This document shows, one piece after another, positions 46,994 through 58,299 of a stretch of DNA of 64,000 bases. Numbering within the stretch: position 1 is the first letter of the stretch; the number at the start of each line of letters is the position of its first letter. The DNA is from Galbula dea (lineage: Eukaryota; Chordata; Aves; Piciformes; Galbulidae). A program made the position numbers and the translations under genes. Below the pieces are notes generated by a model. The model was not told the origin of the DNA, did not search any database, and saw only the letters and a program-made list of their open reading frames with translations. The DNA is taken from NCBI GenBank assembly GCA_013399015.1, contig VWZX01000996.1:381052-445051 (forward strand), written 5' to 3'.

Positions 46994-49900
46994 AATCCTC
47001 TCCCACAGGGAATTTATCACCTTCCCCCCCAAAAAAACATCAGAAAGCCAAGTGCTTTACCTGTACAGGTAGAGGAGAGCAGCTCCTAGGAGAGGTGCAT
47101 CCCTGCAAACACCCTGTCTAAAGTCCATCCTAAAAACAAGCTTCCAGCTGAGGGTTAGGATCACTGAGCCCTGCAGTGATGAACAAAAGCTTTGCCCTTA
47201 CACAGAGATGTCCTTCCCTGCTCCAGCTGCCCCAGAGTGGGCTTGTGCCTCCTCCCAAAGCTGCTTATGAAGCAGTTAAGTCCTGCAGCATGGAGGGGCA
47301 GGAGCCAAACAGCTGGTTTGGTTTAGCTCTGTTGGTCATTAAGCTTTGCTGTGCCCTTAACCCCTCTGTTCCCAGGGCAGGAGTTCCAGGGAGCTCCTCC
47401 TGAGCCTGCTCACAGCAGGGAGAGGTGAGCAGAGCATCAGCTGTGAGCTGCTGCATCAGCTACAGCACAAGGCCATGATAAACTTCACTTCTTCGCAAGG
47501 AAACGTTGTCTTTTGTTCATAGCCATGGCTCCAGAAGATCCTGAACCACACCCCAGGACACGAGCAAAGCACCAAGGGGCTCCTGTCCCTCCTGCTTTCC
47601 AGCTTCAGGGTCAAGAACTGCTGCTAAGTCACCCAAGGGTTAATGCCTTGCTGATAGGGCTGCAAACCTTCTCCACCTATTTGCCATCTCCAGCTCCCAC
47701 CTTTTGCTAACCAGGGCCAGATGTGGCCCAGCTGGTGGCTAGCAGGGGAACACACAAGTGACCACCTGTGCTCCTCCAAATGTTGGCCTGCATGGTCCCA
47801 TGCCCACCAAAGCCCTTGCTTATTCTTCTGCTCCCTACCCCAAGCCAGGAGAAACAGCAACTCCAGCAAGCATGGCACTTGCCTCACATAAAACTGGAGA
47901 ATCATTAGGAACCTGATTTTAGGGTTCTAGTTTTATTAGGGGAAAAGAAAAAGAATGTGAAAACTCCTGATCCATCTTAGAGATCTCTCTCCAAAGAAGC
48001 CTTAAAGCAAAGAGTGGGTTTGCAGTGGCCTTAATCTGATCTCAGAGGATGAGCAGCCAGCACGAGCTCCCTGTGGGCTGTGTGGGATGGCAGTGCTGGC
48101 CCAGGCTGCTGGAGATGGAAAGCTCTGCCCTGCCTCCTGCTAAATCCAGAGCCACAGCTGCAAATTTAGCAACTCTGCCTGCATTTCTCTTTGTGCTCTC
48201 CCACGTCTTGCCCTGCTCCAACTCCTGTCTGCTTGCATTTCAGTTCTTCAAAAGCACTGCTTAGCAACCTGACAGCCTTTCCACTTGGAGCACAAGGCAA
48301 CCAGTTCCTCCCATTCCCTCTCCTCCAACAGGGAAGCCATGGCAGGCACATGGCCCTGATCCCTTCTCAGCACCATCTGAGATGGAGACAGGGTCCTAAC
48401 CCAGCAAACCTCAGTGACACCAGGGCAGTTTGTGTCACCTCTGGCAGCTCCAGTGTATTTTTGGCTGTGGGAAGACAGAAGGTTCCTCATCCCTCCTGAT
48501 GCTACAGATCTGTACTTCCACAACCAATGTTTCTGCTGTGGAGCAACATCCTGACTGGAGCAAAGGCCAGGTAATTCCTGAGCCTCCAGTAAACCTTTGA
48601 AGCCATTCAACTAGTCCCCAGAGGGAAGCAGGTGAGACTCTAACACACATTGCCCAAGAGATACCTATCTAGGGGATTTTGTTTTATAAAGATCTCTCCC
48701 CTCCCTTTGGGGTTTGTTTTAGAGGAATGGCAAAAGAAACCAGGTGAGCTGCAAGTCAGCACTGCCAGTGCTCCCAGCTTCCATGGCAGATCCACCCTGG
48801 GTCCAGGATGGACTCTGTGGGAGCTGCTCAGCAGACAAGCTGCTGGAGAAACAGAGAAGGACCTTGGACTAACAGTGAGGCACAGCTCTTCTTGCTCCAC
48901 AGTTTGAAAACATGCAATCTCCCCAGTAGCCTTGGGCTGAGAGCAGAGGGAGGCAGGATGGGGCAGGTCCAAAATGAAGAGGGAGTGCTGTGAAAGAGTC
49001 TGGAGAGAGGGAGAAGAGCAAAGGGGGACAGATAAAAGAAGGAGGCGGGCATGAGTCATGTTGGCATGTGGCCTCCAAAGAGAGCCCTCCAGCAAAGAGA
49101 GTATGAAGTAAATTCCCAGTCAGGCAAAAAATCCCCACTGAAACAAAGGGCAACCCAAAATAGGCTGTGGCATACCTGTCTCCTCTGGCTCATCCTTCAA
49201 GGTTGGGCATCACATGAACTCAGGCTTCTGTTCCTTGCTGGCACCTGGTCACCCTGGGCCAGGGCAGAGCAGGGCAGAGGTGGGAGCACTCCCAGTGTGC
49301 TGGGAGAGCACTCACTCCCCAAGGCAGGCCAGATCTCCAGCTCACTGCTGCAGAAGCTTCTTTCCTTCCCCAGAGGGGAGACCTCTCCCCAGAGAGCCAA
49401 CACTGAAGGCTGCACACACGTCCACTTGCACACAGGAAAGAAACTCTGCTGCAGGTAGCTACATTCCATTCAGCTTATCCACACCTCCCCACTTACGAGC
49501 TAAGGATGAAGGAGTTGAAGCTGGGATCCAGAAACCAGCCCTCCCAGACCTTTGGGGAAAGCTTGGATCTGAAGTCAAGCAGCGTGGCTCCAGCTCTTTC
49601 TGCTGCAAAGCCTGCTCTCCTGCCTGGGGATTAGGAAAGCAAGCAGTGCAGGTGTTCTCCAAGAAACACACAACCCAGGCACGCCAGCTCTTTGGAAACC
49701 TAACAGCAGATCCATTAGCTGCTGCTCAGGCTGCAGCCTTGCAGCTGGGTGAGCCCCAAGTCCCCTTCTCCTGATGCTGCAGCTGGAAGCTGGCCAGTGA
49801 GCCTCCCTGCAGCTGCTGGCCTACTTGGTTTTACAGTGGAGAATTCAAACCCCCAGCCAGCTTTAGTAATGCTTCTCCTCTCCAGAAACATCATTTCTGC

Positions 49901-51519
49901 ACGCTAGTTTCCACTTTAGAGAAACTGTTGCTCTTCATAGGGGTCAAAGGCATGGGAGAAGTGGCCTCTCCTCTTTGGTGCTTGTAAAGTAACCCCCGGC
50001 AGCACCAGGTCCTGGGCTGGACCATGGTCCTGCAGTACTGGAACAACAGCAGGAGAAGGAAGTTCATCGTGGGGACCCCCAGCAGACCAGAGAACCTCTG
50101 TGGTGGGAAGTGGCCTACCCCATCCATCTCCAATCTCTGCAGCAGCAGCATCTCCTTCAGGGACAGCATAAGCATCCCCAAATATTCTAGAGTAAAGATT
50201 TTCAGCTCCCTTGCTCCTGCTTCCCCTGAAGTCACGCTGCAGGAGCTTCTCAGCAAAGCTGGAAATGCTCTGGTCACTGCACTGAGGAAGGAGCAGCCAC
50301 CAACAGCAAACACCTCCAGCCCCCACAATGCTGTCAGCAGGAGGGACTGCTTTCCAAGCTTGTGTTTCTCACACAGAAGTTTGGTGTCTCATCCAGAGAT
50401 GCTTATACCACCCCTTAGAGCAGGACACCACATCCATCCCCACCAATCTGGCTTTTTTCCTTCCCCAGAGTCATCACCCAGAAAGGGCTGGAGGGACAGG
50501 AGAGCAACATCTCTGCTGTCCAAACATGCCCTCCACAGGGCAGGGAAAAGAGTTCAGCTCATTTCCTTCTCCTTATTTTGGGTAGAACCCAACATTCCTC
50601 ACTAAAGCCAGCTCAAGGGCAGCTTGAGACAAGCTCATGAAGTCCTGGTCTGCAAAAGCACTGGGGTAAGAGCAGAACAGCACAAAAGAGCCTGCAGGCA
50701 CTAAATATCAGCTCGAGCCCTGCTGGCAAAGCCACCCAGAAAGGGCACACTGCCTAGCTCCGACTCCTGACGCTTACTCTTTGTTTGTACAAGCACTTAA
50801 TTCCCTCCCAGATGTTTGCAGAAGCTGGGGAAGTTGGCCCAGGAGCAAGGAGTTGGCCTTTAATTAACCAGAAGTCAAACACAAAACAGGACGTCAGCAG
50901 CCCGTGAGCTGCACTGCTCGTCCTGAGCAGGGAGAGTGCAGCTCTTCCCTGGCTAGACACACTGCTGTCTCTTCATGCCAATGTTCTTTCATGCCAGCAG
51001 ATAAACCAGGACCTTGCTGGTGCTGTTTACCTTCTCCTGATTCCCTTTTGACACACACCACCCAGCCAGCTGACCAGAGGCATCTCCTGCCCCCCTCCAG
51101 CTGTAGCCACGACACCACATTCCCCAAGGACACCAGAGTGCCCAGGGCCACGCAGGTGAAAAAAAACCAGCAGGGAAAAGCAGGGACAGGGACAACACAG
51201 CCACCACCTCCACCACAGGGGAGAAGCTGTTCCCAACATCTGCCTTCAGCCCCCACAACTGCTGCACAACACACCAACACCCCCCAGTCCTCATCCCCAT
51301 CCCTGGTGCCACCCTGCCAAATAGGCTCATCTATGTGGATTTCTGAGTGAGTCCAAGCCAGAACAAAACCTCTCTGGCTGTCTCCAAAATGCTGCTGATC
51401 CAGAGCCTTGGCATGCAGCTGCAGCAGCCCAGGGGATGCCCATGGCAGGGATGGAGAGCTGCATGCCAGTTCTATCCTGTCACAATGCAGCAGGCAGGTG
51501 ACACCTACAAGGTGAGCTT

Positions 51520-51845
51520 GGACTGGGCTGGACTGGGAGCTGAGGAGAGAGGAGTTGCCTGTGAGCTGGTTTGGGTATCAGGAAGAATTTCTTCACTCAG
51601 AGGGTTATCAGGCATTGACAGAGGCTCCCTAGGGCAGTGGTAGAATCACCATTCTTGGAAGAGTTCAAAGAAGGTGTAGATGTGGTGCTTGGAGGTGTGG
51701 TTGAGTGGTGAGCATGGCAGTGTTGGATGGATGGTGGACTCCATGACCTCAGAGGGCTTTTCCAACCTATGATACTAAGAAATGCTGAGCACAAAGGAGG
51801 AAAAGCAAACACCCCCAGCCTGGAGCACAACAGGAGCTTGGAAAG
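51520..51845. repeat. Duplicated segment, copy carrying a CR1 insertion
   Basis: GGACTGGGAGCTGAGGAGAG...GCCTGTGAGCTGGTTT on the left and GCTGAGCACAAAGGAGGAAA...CAGCCTGGAGCA on the right of the CR1 match 53005-53110 in the same order. Confidence 0.75.
51569..51780 (+). mobile_element. CR1-type LINE 3' tail inserted in a duplicated segment
   Basis: Shows TCAGGAAGAATTTCTTCACT, GGGCAGTGGTAGAATCACCA, ATGACCTCAGAGGGCTTTTC and CAACCTATGATACT. Its flanks match the uninterrupted sequence around 53005-53110. Confidence 0.85.
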
Positions 51846-52111
51846 CTGTCCTCTACCCCAGCCCCACCTCCCTGCACACACACATGATCACCCTGAATTA
51901 ACTTAGGTTTCCATCACCTGTATTTAAGAGAGGGACAGCAGTACCAGAAACAAGCCATGACACAGGCCACCCTTGAAGAGAAGTCCAACACCAGATCTCC
52001 TATCACTTGATAAGAGTCCTGTCCCCCTCTTCATCAGTGCAGTGAGTTTTGCCTTGCTTGCCTGGCTCCAGGAGCTCCAGGACTCAGCCTCACAAGGATC
52101 AGCAGCTGGAG

Positions 52112-52286
52112 TTAACTTCTGCTGCCACCCTGCAGTGTCCATTGGCTGTGGTGGCCACGGTGGATCTTCATGTGCTTGCCCAAGTGGTCACTGCGAGCAA
52201 ACCTCTTCTGGCAGGCAGGGCACTGGTAGGGTTTGACTCCGGAGTGAGAGCGCTTGTGACGGGAGAGCTCATCCGAGCGCGAGAAC
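52112..52286 (-). CDS. KLF15-like exon 3 (rest of finger 2, finger 3, tail)
   Basis: Acceptor CCCCTGCAG. Encodes FSRSDELSRHKRSHSGVKPY and QCPACQKRFARSDHLGKHMK, then IHRGHHSQWTLQGGSRS and a stop. The 15-residue tail after the last histidine is unlike human KLF15. Confidence 0.92.
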
Positions 52287-55200
52287 CTGCAGGGGAAGGG
52301 AAGTGGGGGGGATCCAGCCTTCACTGCTGGCCAGCACAGGGAAGAGGAGGACCCTGGTACATGAGAGGCTGAGATCTGACCACCACAGCCTCTTAGGGTG
52401 ACCCTAGACAGGTGATTTCTGCTCTACTCCATTCAATCCAGCAGTGAGGCACAGGTACTCCAGGCTCCTGCTGGAGGAGTGGAAAGAAAGAAACCTCTCC
52501 AAGGGGAGATTCAGAGAGAGGAAAGAGGAAAAGAATTAACTCACTGAAATCTTCTTGTCCTTAATTACTTCATTCATTTTTGACTTGCTGAAATAAGTGA
52601 GACACTGGAACAGGTTGCCCAGAGAGGCTGTGGAAGCTCCATCCCTGGAAGCTTTTAAGGCCAGGCTGGATGGGGCTGTGGGCAACCTGATCTAGTGGGA
52701 GGTGTCCCTGGCAGGCAGGGGGTTGGAACTAGATGATCTTTAAGGTCCCTTCCAACTCTGGCAATTCTATGATTCTAAACCTTTAGGGAGCTGAAAGGCC
52801 CAAGGCCAAATGCTGAGAGAAATTGCTTTTGGGGGCATCAGTCCAGGCTGGCAGTGGCTAAAGGACACTGTCAGGAGCCCGGGTGGAAAGGCTTTACTGT
52901 GACTGCCACGACCAGCCAAGAAGAGCATTGCTGTTGAGAGAAGCCTTGGTTTATCTCAGGGAGCATGGATCCTCCCTGCAACCCTGCTCAGAATGGCAGC
53001 TTGGGTTGGACTGGGAGCTGGGGAAAGAGGAGCTGCCTGTGAGCTGGTTTGAACACTGAGCACAAGGGAGAAAATACAAATGCACCCAGCTTGGAGCAGA
53101 GGAGCAGAGGTTTCCATGCCTAAGCAAGTCCACTGCTGTTCTGAGGATGCAGTACACAGGAATATCCAGTGTCCAGAGGGCTTGTCTGTTTAATTCCTTC
53201 ATCTGGAGCAGATCAGCTGAACAGTCTGGAAAATCCCTTTAACCACATGCATGTCCCTGCTTAATTCTCCTGCATCCTTTCCTCTGTCTGCCACACACAT
53301 ACCTAGACCTTGGGGCACCTGCAGCTGGTTTCGGAGTGCCACCTCAAAGGTCTCAAGAAGGCCTGGGAGCTGGTGTGACTTCAGCATGCTTTGCATGTCT
53401 GAGTGTCAGGGGAGTGCTGGAGAGGGCTGGACAGGATTTACTCCTGTCTCTAAGCAGCCAACACAGATGGCAGGAGTATTAGGATGGAAGGGCTTTTCCA
53501 TCTGGCTGAAACATGCCCACGCAGAGAAGCACAAAGCAAAGAGCTTCAGATGTAACCCCAGACTCCCAGGGATAGGATTTCAAGCTCACACCTGGTATGG
53601 TAAACACTGTGGGTGCTCACAAAAGGCTTTGGGAAAACAAAATGCATCCCAAGACCATCTTCAGGTCTTCTGTGCAAACCACTGAGGGCTTTTCCAGCTT
53701 TACTGTGAGAAGCAAGCTCCAAAGTCTCAGCTCCTCACAGAAAGCAGGGCCAGGGGAGAGGAGATCTCTGTTTACAGTAAGGGCCACATCTAGAACAGGG
53801 AGCAGGGCCTGGAGAGCCCCAGCCCCAGCTGAGTACATCCTTCAATGGGATAACTGCTCCCACAGATGGGCAGGGCAGAGCAGCAGGTGAAGCAGAGCAC
53901 AGTGACTCAGTGGGCAGCCCGAGGGATGCTATTGTAGGGGCCAGCACCATCCCTTTCCTCCTTTCCAGAGGGAAAAGAGATGTTTGTGTGGTTGCCATTG
54001 TCCCCTTGTCCATCTCCAGGCTCTGAGTGTCAGGTGCAGGAGGGTTCAGCTTTACTGGTTGGTACTGCAAAAGGAGCTGATGCCTACAAACATGTCCTGT
54101 GGTGACAGGTGAAGTGGAAGGACAATTGCAGATGGGAAAGGGACAGGAGCTCAGCAAGAGGGAATCCCAAAACTCAGATCTAGCCTCACACCTTCCAGAG
54201 TTTCACCACCCCAAGACAGAAGCCACAACACCCCCATCCAGGGAAACAAGGCAGCAAGGGCATGCCAAAGCATTGCACAAGAAAGCAGGACAGCTCAGGG
54301 CTGCCAGCACCACTTTTCTCTCTGGAATGCTTTAAGATCTGCTGATGGAAAGTGCTACACAAGACCTGAGGACTACCAACCCTTCTTGCCAAAGGGCTCC
54401 TCTTCCACTGAGCATCCTCCCCCCCAGGACAGCTACACAGTACCAGGAAGAGAAGACCACAGCAGGGAAACAATCAGAGAAGTGCAGCCAGATTAAAAAG
54501 CAGAGTTAATTTAGGGAAGGCAGATGAAAGCAAACGACAACCACCACCACCTGCAGAGCAACCTGGAGTAAAGGCAACCTGGAGAGACACTACAGGCCCT
54601 CAGAGGTCTGAGGGATACAAGCAGCCAGGGCAGGCAAACAGCAGGAGAAAGCAAAGGGTTGCTAAACAAAGACAGAACTCTGCACTGGCTCCTGAAGGAG
54701 CAGGGAGACTTCTGTTTCCTGGGACAAATAGTAATGGGAAAAGTCATTTTTGCAGCCCAGCTGCAGAACTGTCCTGAACTAGACAGAGAAAGCTTGCAAA
54801 TGGGTGTTGAGACACCCAGTCCAAGGGGGATTTGGGGGCTTTGGGAGGGTGTCAGCCACACTTCACTAGCTGGAGGCTTTCAGCACTTTTGATCTGAGTG
54901 AAAACTACCCAAAGTGCTCTAGAAACTTGACTGCTCCAGGTCTCCTTCCTTGGGAAAGAAAGCTGAGGATTTGATGCTGGCTTTTCCCTAGCCAAGAGCT
55001 CTCCTGCACTCTGGCAAGCCATGGCAGGCTGTTGGTGGGGACAGCCACCCAGGCAGAGCCCTGCAGCTCCCACTTACCGCCAGCCACAGTTGGGCCAAGC
55101 ACAGGTGTAGGGTTTCTCCCCGGTGTGCCGACGGACGTGAGCCTTCAGGTGGGAGCTCTTGGCGTACACCTTGCCGCAGCCGGGGTGGGAGCACTCATGG

Positions 55201-56033
55201 ATGCGGGCGAGGGAGGGGGGGGCTGGCTGGCACTTGGGGGTTGCCTCCCCCTCTTGCACATCCCCTGCTGCCTCTGGCCTCCTGCTGACTGGCAGGGGGG
55301 CAATTTTGACATACTTTTGGTCCATGATGGTCACAGGGGGCTGGAGCTGAGGGAGGAGGGACAGGTTTTGGCCCTGCACGCTGATAAACAGCTGGGACAC
55401 CCTCACAGCACCTGGAGCATTCTGTGCTAGTGGGCTGCCACTGTCCATCTGGAGAGGCTGGATCTGAAGGACAACAGGGATGCTCCCAGCAGCTACTGCC
55501 TGGCCACTACCATCAGCTGTCCCTCCAGTATTTGAGACGTCTTCTTCTTGAACCACTCTGGAGACAGGTTGTCCTCCAGAGCTACCTAAGCTGATCTCAG
55601 ATTTGACCTCGACCTTCCCTCCAGCTGGGTGAAGCTCACTTGCTTCATCTTTGTGGAACTCAGCCTTCTCCCTTAGGAACTCCTCAATCTCCTCCAGGGT
55701 GGGAATGAAGTCCTGGGAGAGGCTGCTGCAGAAGTCAGGCAGCCTGAGGTGAGCCTCACAGCCAGTGACTTGGGATTTTGTGTCTTCCCCCTTTACATCA
55801 GACAAGGGGAGTGGAGTGACTGCAGAGTGGCTGGCGTTGCCTGCAAGGAGATGACCAGAGCCTTCTGGGTGACTGGACACCTTCTCAATGCCCTGCTCTG
55901 ACTGAAGGGATGGTGGCATGCTGTGTTGCAGAGCACTGGCAAAGCTCTCTAGCTGGGAAGAGCTGGTCAAGGAGGGTAGCAGCTCCTGGCAACTCACAGA
56001 GACCATTTGTTGGCTCACGTCTTCCACCCACAT
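52112..56033 (-). CDS. KLF15-like Krueppel-like transcription factor, complete coding sequence
   Basis: Exons 56033-55078 and 52286-52112 on the - strand join (CG|G, Arg319) into 376 residues. The start ATG at 56033 follows an in-frame TGA 12 bases upstream. Three C2H2 fingers close the protein: C281/C286/H299/H303, C311/C316/H329/H333 and C341/C344/H357/H361, with TGEKPY and SGVKPY linkers. The helices KSSHLKAH, RSDELSRH and RSDHLGKH carry the KLF base-contact residues for GC/CACCC boxes. KLF15-specific blocks precede them: PTLEEIEEFL (111-120, the acidic activation motif), IPVVLQIQP, VRVSQLFISVQGQ, LLPQ and YVKIAPLPV. EVKSE (143-146 core) fits a SUMO site. The N-terminus differs from canonical KLF15 (about 416 residues in human), which lies on a different chromosome in human. 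I infer a paralogue and give no symbol. Its role is sequence-specific transcriptional regulation in the nucleus; targets are unknown. Confidence 0.9.
52598..52778 (+). mobile_element. CR1-type LINE 3' tail
   Basis: GACACTGGAACAGGTTGCCC, AGAGAGGCTGTGGAAGCTCC, GGGGGTTGGAACTAGATGAT and AAGGTCCCTTCCAACTC, ending ATTCTATGATTCT: a textbook CR1 end with the ATTCTATG-type terminal repeat. Confidence 0.95.
53005..53110. repeat. Duplicated segment, uninterrupted copy
   Basis: GGACTGGGAGCTGGGGAAAG, GCCTGTGAGCTGGTTTGAAC and ACTGAGCACAAGGGAGAAAA are contiguous here, whereas the partner at 51.5-51.8 kb is split by a CR1. Confidence 0.75.
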
Positions 56034-56113
56034 AAAGCTCTTGGCTCAGCTGGATCAGAAGCCTCTGGAAGAGCTCAGCTGGGACTCCTGAGGCTGGGGA
56101 AGTCTTCCTTCAG
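55078..56113 (-). CDS. KLF15-like exon 2 (5' leader end, activation region, finger 1 and half of finger 2)
   Basis: Acceptor CCCTTGCAG ends just before 56113; 80 bases of leader precede the ATG at 56033. The donor GTAAGT follows GGCTGGCG, splitting Arg319 inside finger 2, the usual KLF intron position. The start context (TTTATGT) is weak; the next Met is residue 10. Confidence 0.9.
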
Positions 56114-57143
56114 CTGCAAGGGAACACCACCAAGGTTATTTCCAAATGAACAAGAAAACCTCAACCTTTGAATAAAATGGACTGTGCCTCAGAAAGAGAA
56201 GATCAGAACTAGTCAGTGGCCTTTGTTTTTAAAGAGTCTCTTGCTCAGAAAACACATGCTAACCATTCTCCAGTGCAGGATGCCAACAATCCTACACCTT
56301 GCAGAGTGATGCTGAGGGGCAGTGTATAACTTGGTGGCATGCTCCATTACTGACAGACCTTGTGGAACCCTGTTAGGATGCCAGGGCCTTGCCAATCCAA
56401 GGCATTTCTGCACAATGCATGTCAACAGTGCTGTCATCCCAGACCAGCTACTGCAAGATAACAGAGACCTGACTGTGGCCTTCAGGGAAGCGTATTGCAA
56501 GACAAGGTCACCGTTGTTTTCAAGCTTCACTTTGCTATTCCTTCAGTTTTCCAAACCCCTAAGAGTACTCAATTACTGCATGAAATCAGCAGATGTGCAG
56601 CATGAGCACAGAGAGAAGAAGTAATTTGCCCAAGGTCAGCCAACAGGCAGGAGCTGGGAACTCAGCCCAGGGTTACAGCTCTCCTCTGGTGCCTGAACAC
56701 GAACAAACACATGTAACCTCTTCAGAGCCATGAATTACACCCCAGGTGTCTGGGCACAACCTGCACTGAGGAAGCCTTTGAGGACAGCTACAACATGCTC
56801 AGATAAGTCAGACCCTTACAGCCAGCCCCACGTGTAGCAGACCCCTCAACCATAAAGGGATGTCCCATGCTCCAACCCAGGCAAGGACAAGGGAGGCTGA
56901 GCAAAGCCTGGTACAACTACTGCCTACCAAGCCCTCTGTGGGGAGCAGAGCCAGAAAAGGGCTGGAATCCCCAGGAGAGACCCAGCCTGGCCTGGTGGCT
57001 CCCTTCATCCTCGTGTGGGAGGCAAAAAAACCCACCCCCTGCCCCAGGCTGACCCTGTCCCTGGGGGCGAACTGCTCCTCTCCAGGGGGGTAACCCCCCC
57101 GGGAGTGCTGCAGAGCGGGTACACCCTCCCCGTACCCCCTTAC
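56114..57143 (-). other. KLF15-like intron 1 (inferred)
   Basis: Bounded by the exon 2 acceptor at 56114 and a predicted donor GTAAGG at 57143. Nothing else recognised. Confidence 0.5.
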
Positions 57144-57330
57144 CGGGCTCCGGTCCATGCTGGCCCCGCGGCTTCCGCAGCACAGGGGTGGCTCCCTGTC
57201 CGCTCCGCCCCGGGCTCAGCCCCGGCCCCTCTGGCAGCCACCACCGGGCACGGCACGGCACGGGCACGGGCACGGCCAAGGCCAAGGACACACGGGCTGC
57301 AGGAGTTCGGGTTGTCTCGGGTCTGACCGC
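57144..57330 (-). other. Probable non-coding exon 1 region of the KLF15-like gene
   Basis: GC-rich, CpG-rich sequence ends in CCGGAGCCCG followed by GTAAGG, a consensus donor on the - strand, 1.0 kb upstream of the exon 2 acceptor. The transcription start is not visible; the right boundary is arbitrary. Joined to exon 2 it contains a 17-codon upstream frame. Confidence 0.45.
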
Positions 57331-57524
57331 TGGAGCTGGTTCTTGAGGAGCTGCCCGGGACCCTGCTGCAGTTTGTCCTTGGCTCCCTGGTAATTTATGC
57401 TGGAAACGTTCCAGTTTCTCCAGCGTTTCAGGATAAAACAGCTGAGTCCTAGCAGGTAGCAGCAGTGCTGGTTGCTGCTGGCATCCATCTGGAAACAGGT
57501 TTTCATGTCAGGAGGAATAGTGTC

Positions 57525-57830
57525 CTGGTTTGAGCTAGATCAGAACTAGTTCTGTTCAGGGATTTGACTTTTCAGCTCAGAGTCTGTTCTCGTAACTCAC
57601 TTTCTGCAGCTAACAGCATGCTTGTCTGCTTCTAGCAGTGAGAACTCTTGATGGGTAGAGCTAGTACCAAGGGTTGGTGTGCAGACCAAGGTCACTGCTC
57701 TATCACCTTGTGTCCCACTCTGGGGTGGGTGCAGAGTTAAGGGCTGATAATTCCTTGCAGGGACTAGGACAGCCTGAGCTCTTCAGAATCCTCAGGTACT
57801 ACCTGCTGGGACACTGCAGGCTTCGAACAC
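57525..57830 (+). mobile_element. LTR-like sequence (avian endogenous retrovirus type), uncertain
   Basis: Begins TGTCCTGGTTTGAGCTAGAT, resembling the TGTCCTGGTTT start common in avian ERV LTRs. The end is not defined and no internal retroviral genes are present. It may be a solo LTR remnant. Confidence 0.4.
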
Positions 57831-58071
57831 AAACGGCTTTGGTTTACACCACGGCACAAAGTGTAAACAGAGGGAGCAGCTCACCCCCTGGGTTTGCACA
57901 GCACCTAGTGGAGTCAGCGGCATGTTCGCACAAGGAACACGTTAAAGCACTTGGCCGCTAATAGCTCCGCACCTCCCGGTCCAACGGGCAGCGGAGAACG
58001 AGGTGGGGAGAAGAGTCAGCCCCTTCCCCAGACGATACTCGGGCACCGTGAGCGCCTCCGGTTTGGAGTTG

Positions 58072-58093
58072 GGGAGGTGTAGTGCTGCAGGGC
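58072..58093 (-). promoter_or_regulatory. Second copy of the ZNF143-like promoter box
   Basis: 20 of 22 bases match 42403-42424 in the other CpG island. The core ACTACACCTCCCC on the - strand misses the strict consensus only in its last base. Confidence 0.45.
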
Positions 58094-58260
58094 AAGGCTC
58101 GGTAACAACTCACGATCTCCACCGCTTTACCGCTGAGTTTTAGCGCCGGGACCCCGCCGCGCCCCGGTCCCGGTGCTCCCGCCCCGCCCCTGGCCCCGCC
58201 GGATCCAACCCCGCCCCTGGCCCCGCCGGCTCCGGCTCCGGCCCCGGCCCCGCCGCCGTT

Positions 58261-58279
58261 ATGGCGCCACCTGGCGGTC
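58261..58279 (-). promoter_or_regulatory. CTCF-like motif
   Basis: The - strand reads GACCGCCAGGTGGCGCCAT, matching the CTCF core CCRCYAGRKGGCRC. It lies between the SLC45A3 poly(A) signal and the GC-box array of the KLF15-like island. Confidence 0.6.
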
Positions 58280-58299
58280 TTAGCTCAGCGACACACACT

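Larger units (their letters stand above)
42541..52111. other. Interval between the ELK4 island and the KLF15-like gene, no gene recognised
   Basis: About 9.6 kb with no supported coding exon. It includes the unmapped 3' UTR of the KLF15-like gene at its right end. Candidate - strand poly(A) hexamers (near 50862 and 47932) cannot be ranked. It holds a CCACCA run (46838-46851), a C16 homopolymer (46978-46993) and one CR1 tail (51569-51780). Open frames are short and without family motifs. Confidence 0.6.
52287..55077 (-). other. KLF15-like intron 2
   Basis: 2.8 kb. Contains an antisense CR1 tail (52598-52778) and the uninterrupted copy of a duplicated segment (53005-53110). No additional exon seen. 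Confidence 0.75.
57060..58262 (-). promoter_or_regulatory. CpG island, probable promoter of the KLF15-like gene
   Basis: Two CpG-rich blocks (57060-57330 and 57930-58262) are separated by an LTR-like insert. The right block has many GC boxes, including a repeated CCCCGCCCCTGGCCCCGCCGG unit at about 58187 and 58211. The island lies just upstream of the predicted exon 1. Confidence 0.6.

Noticed and set aside
42541..51500. Search for an extra protein or RNA gene in the 9 kb between ELK4 and the KLF15-like gene
   Set aside because: No conserved-looking motif, tRNA-like cloverleaf or long frame with splice support was found; a lncRNA cannot be excluded from sequence alone.
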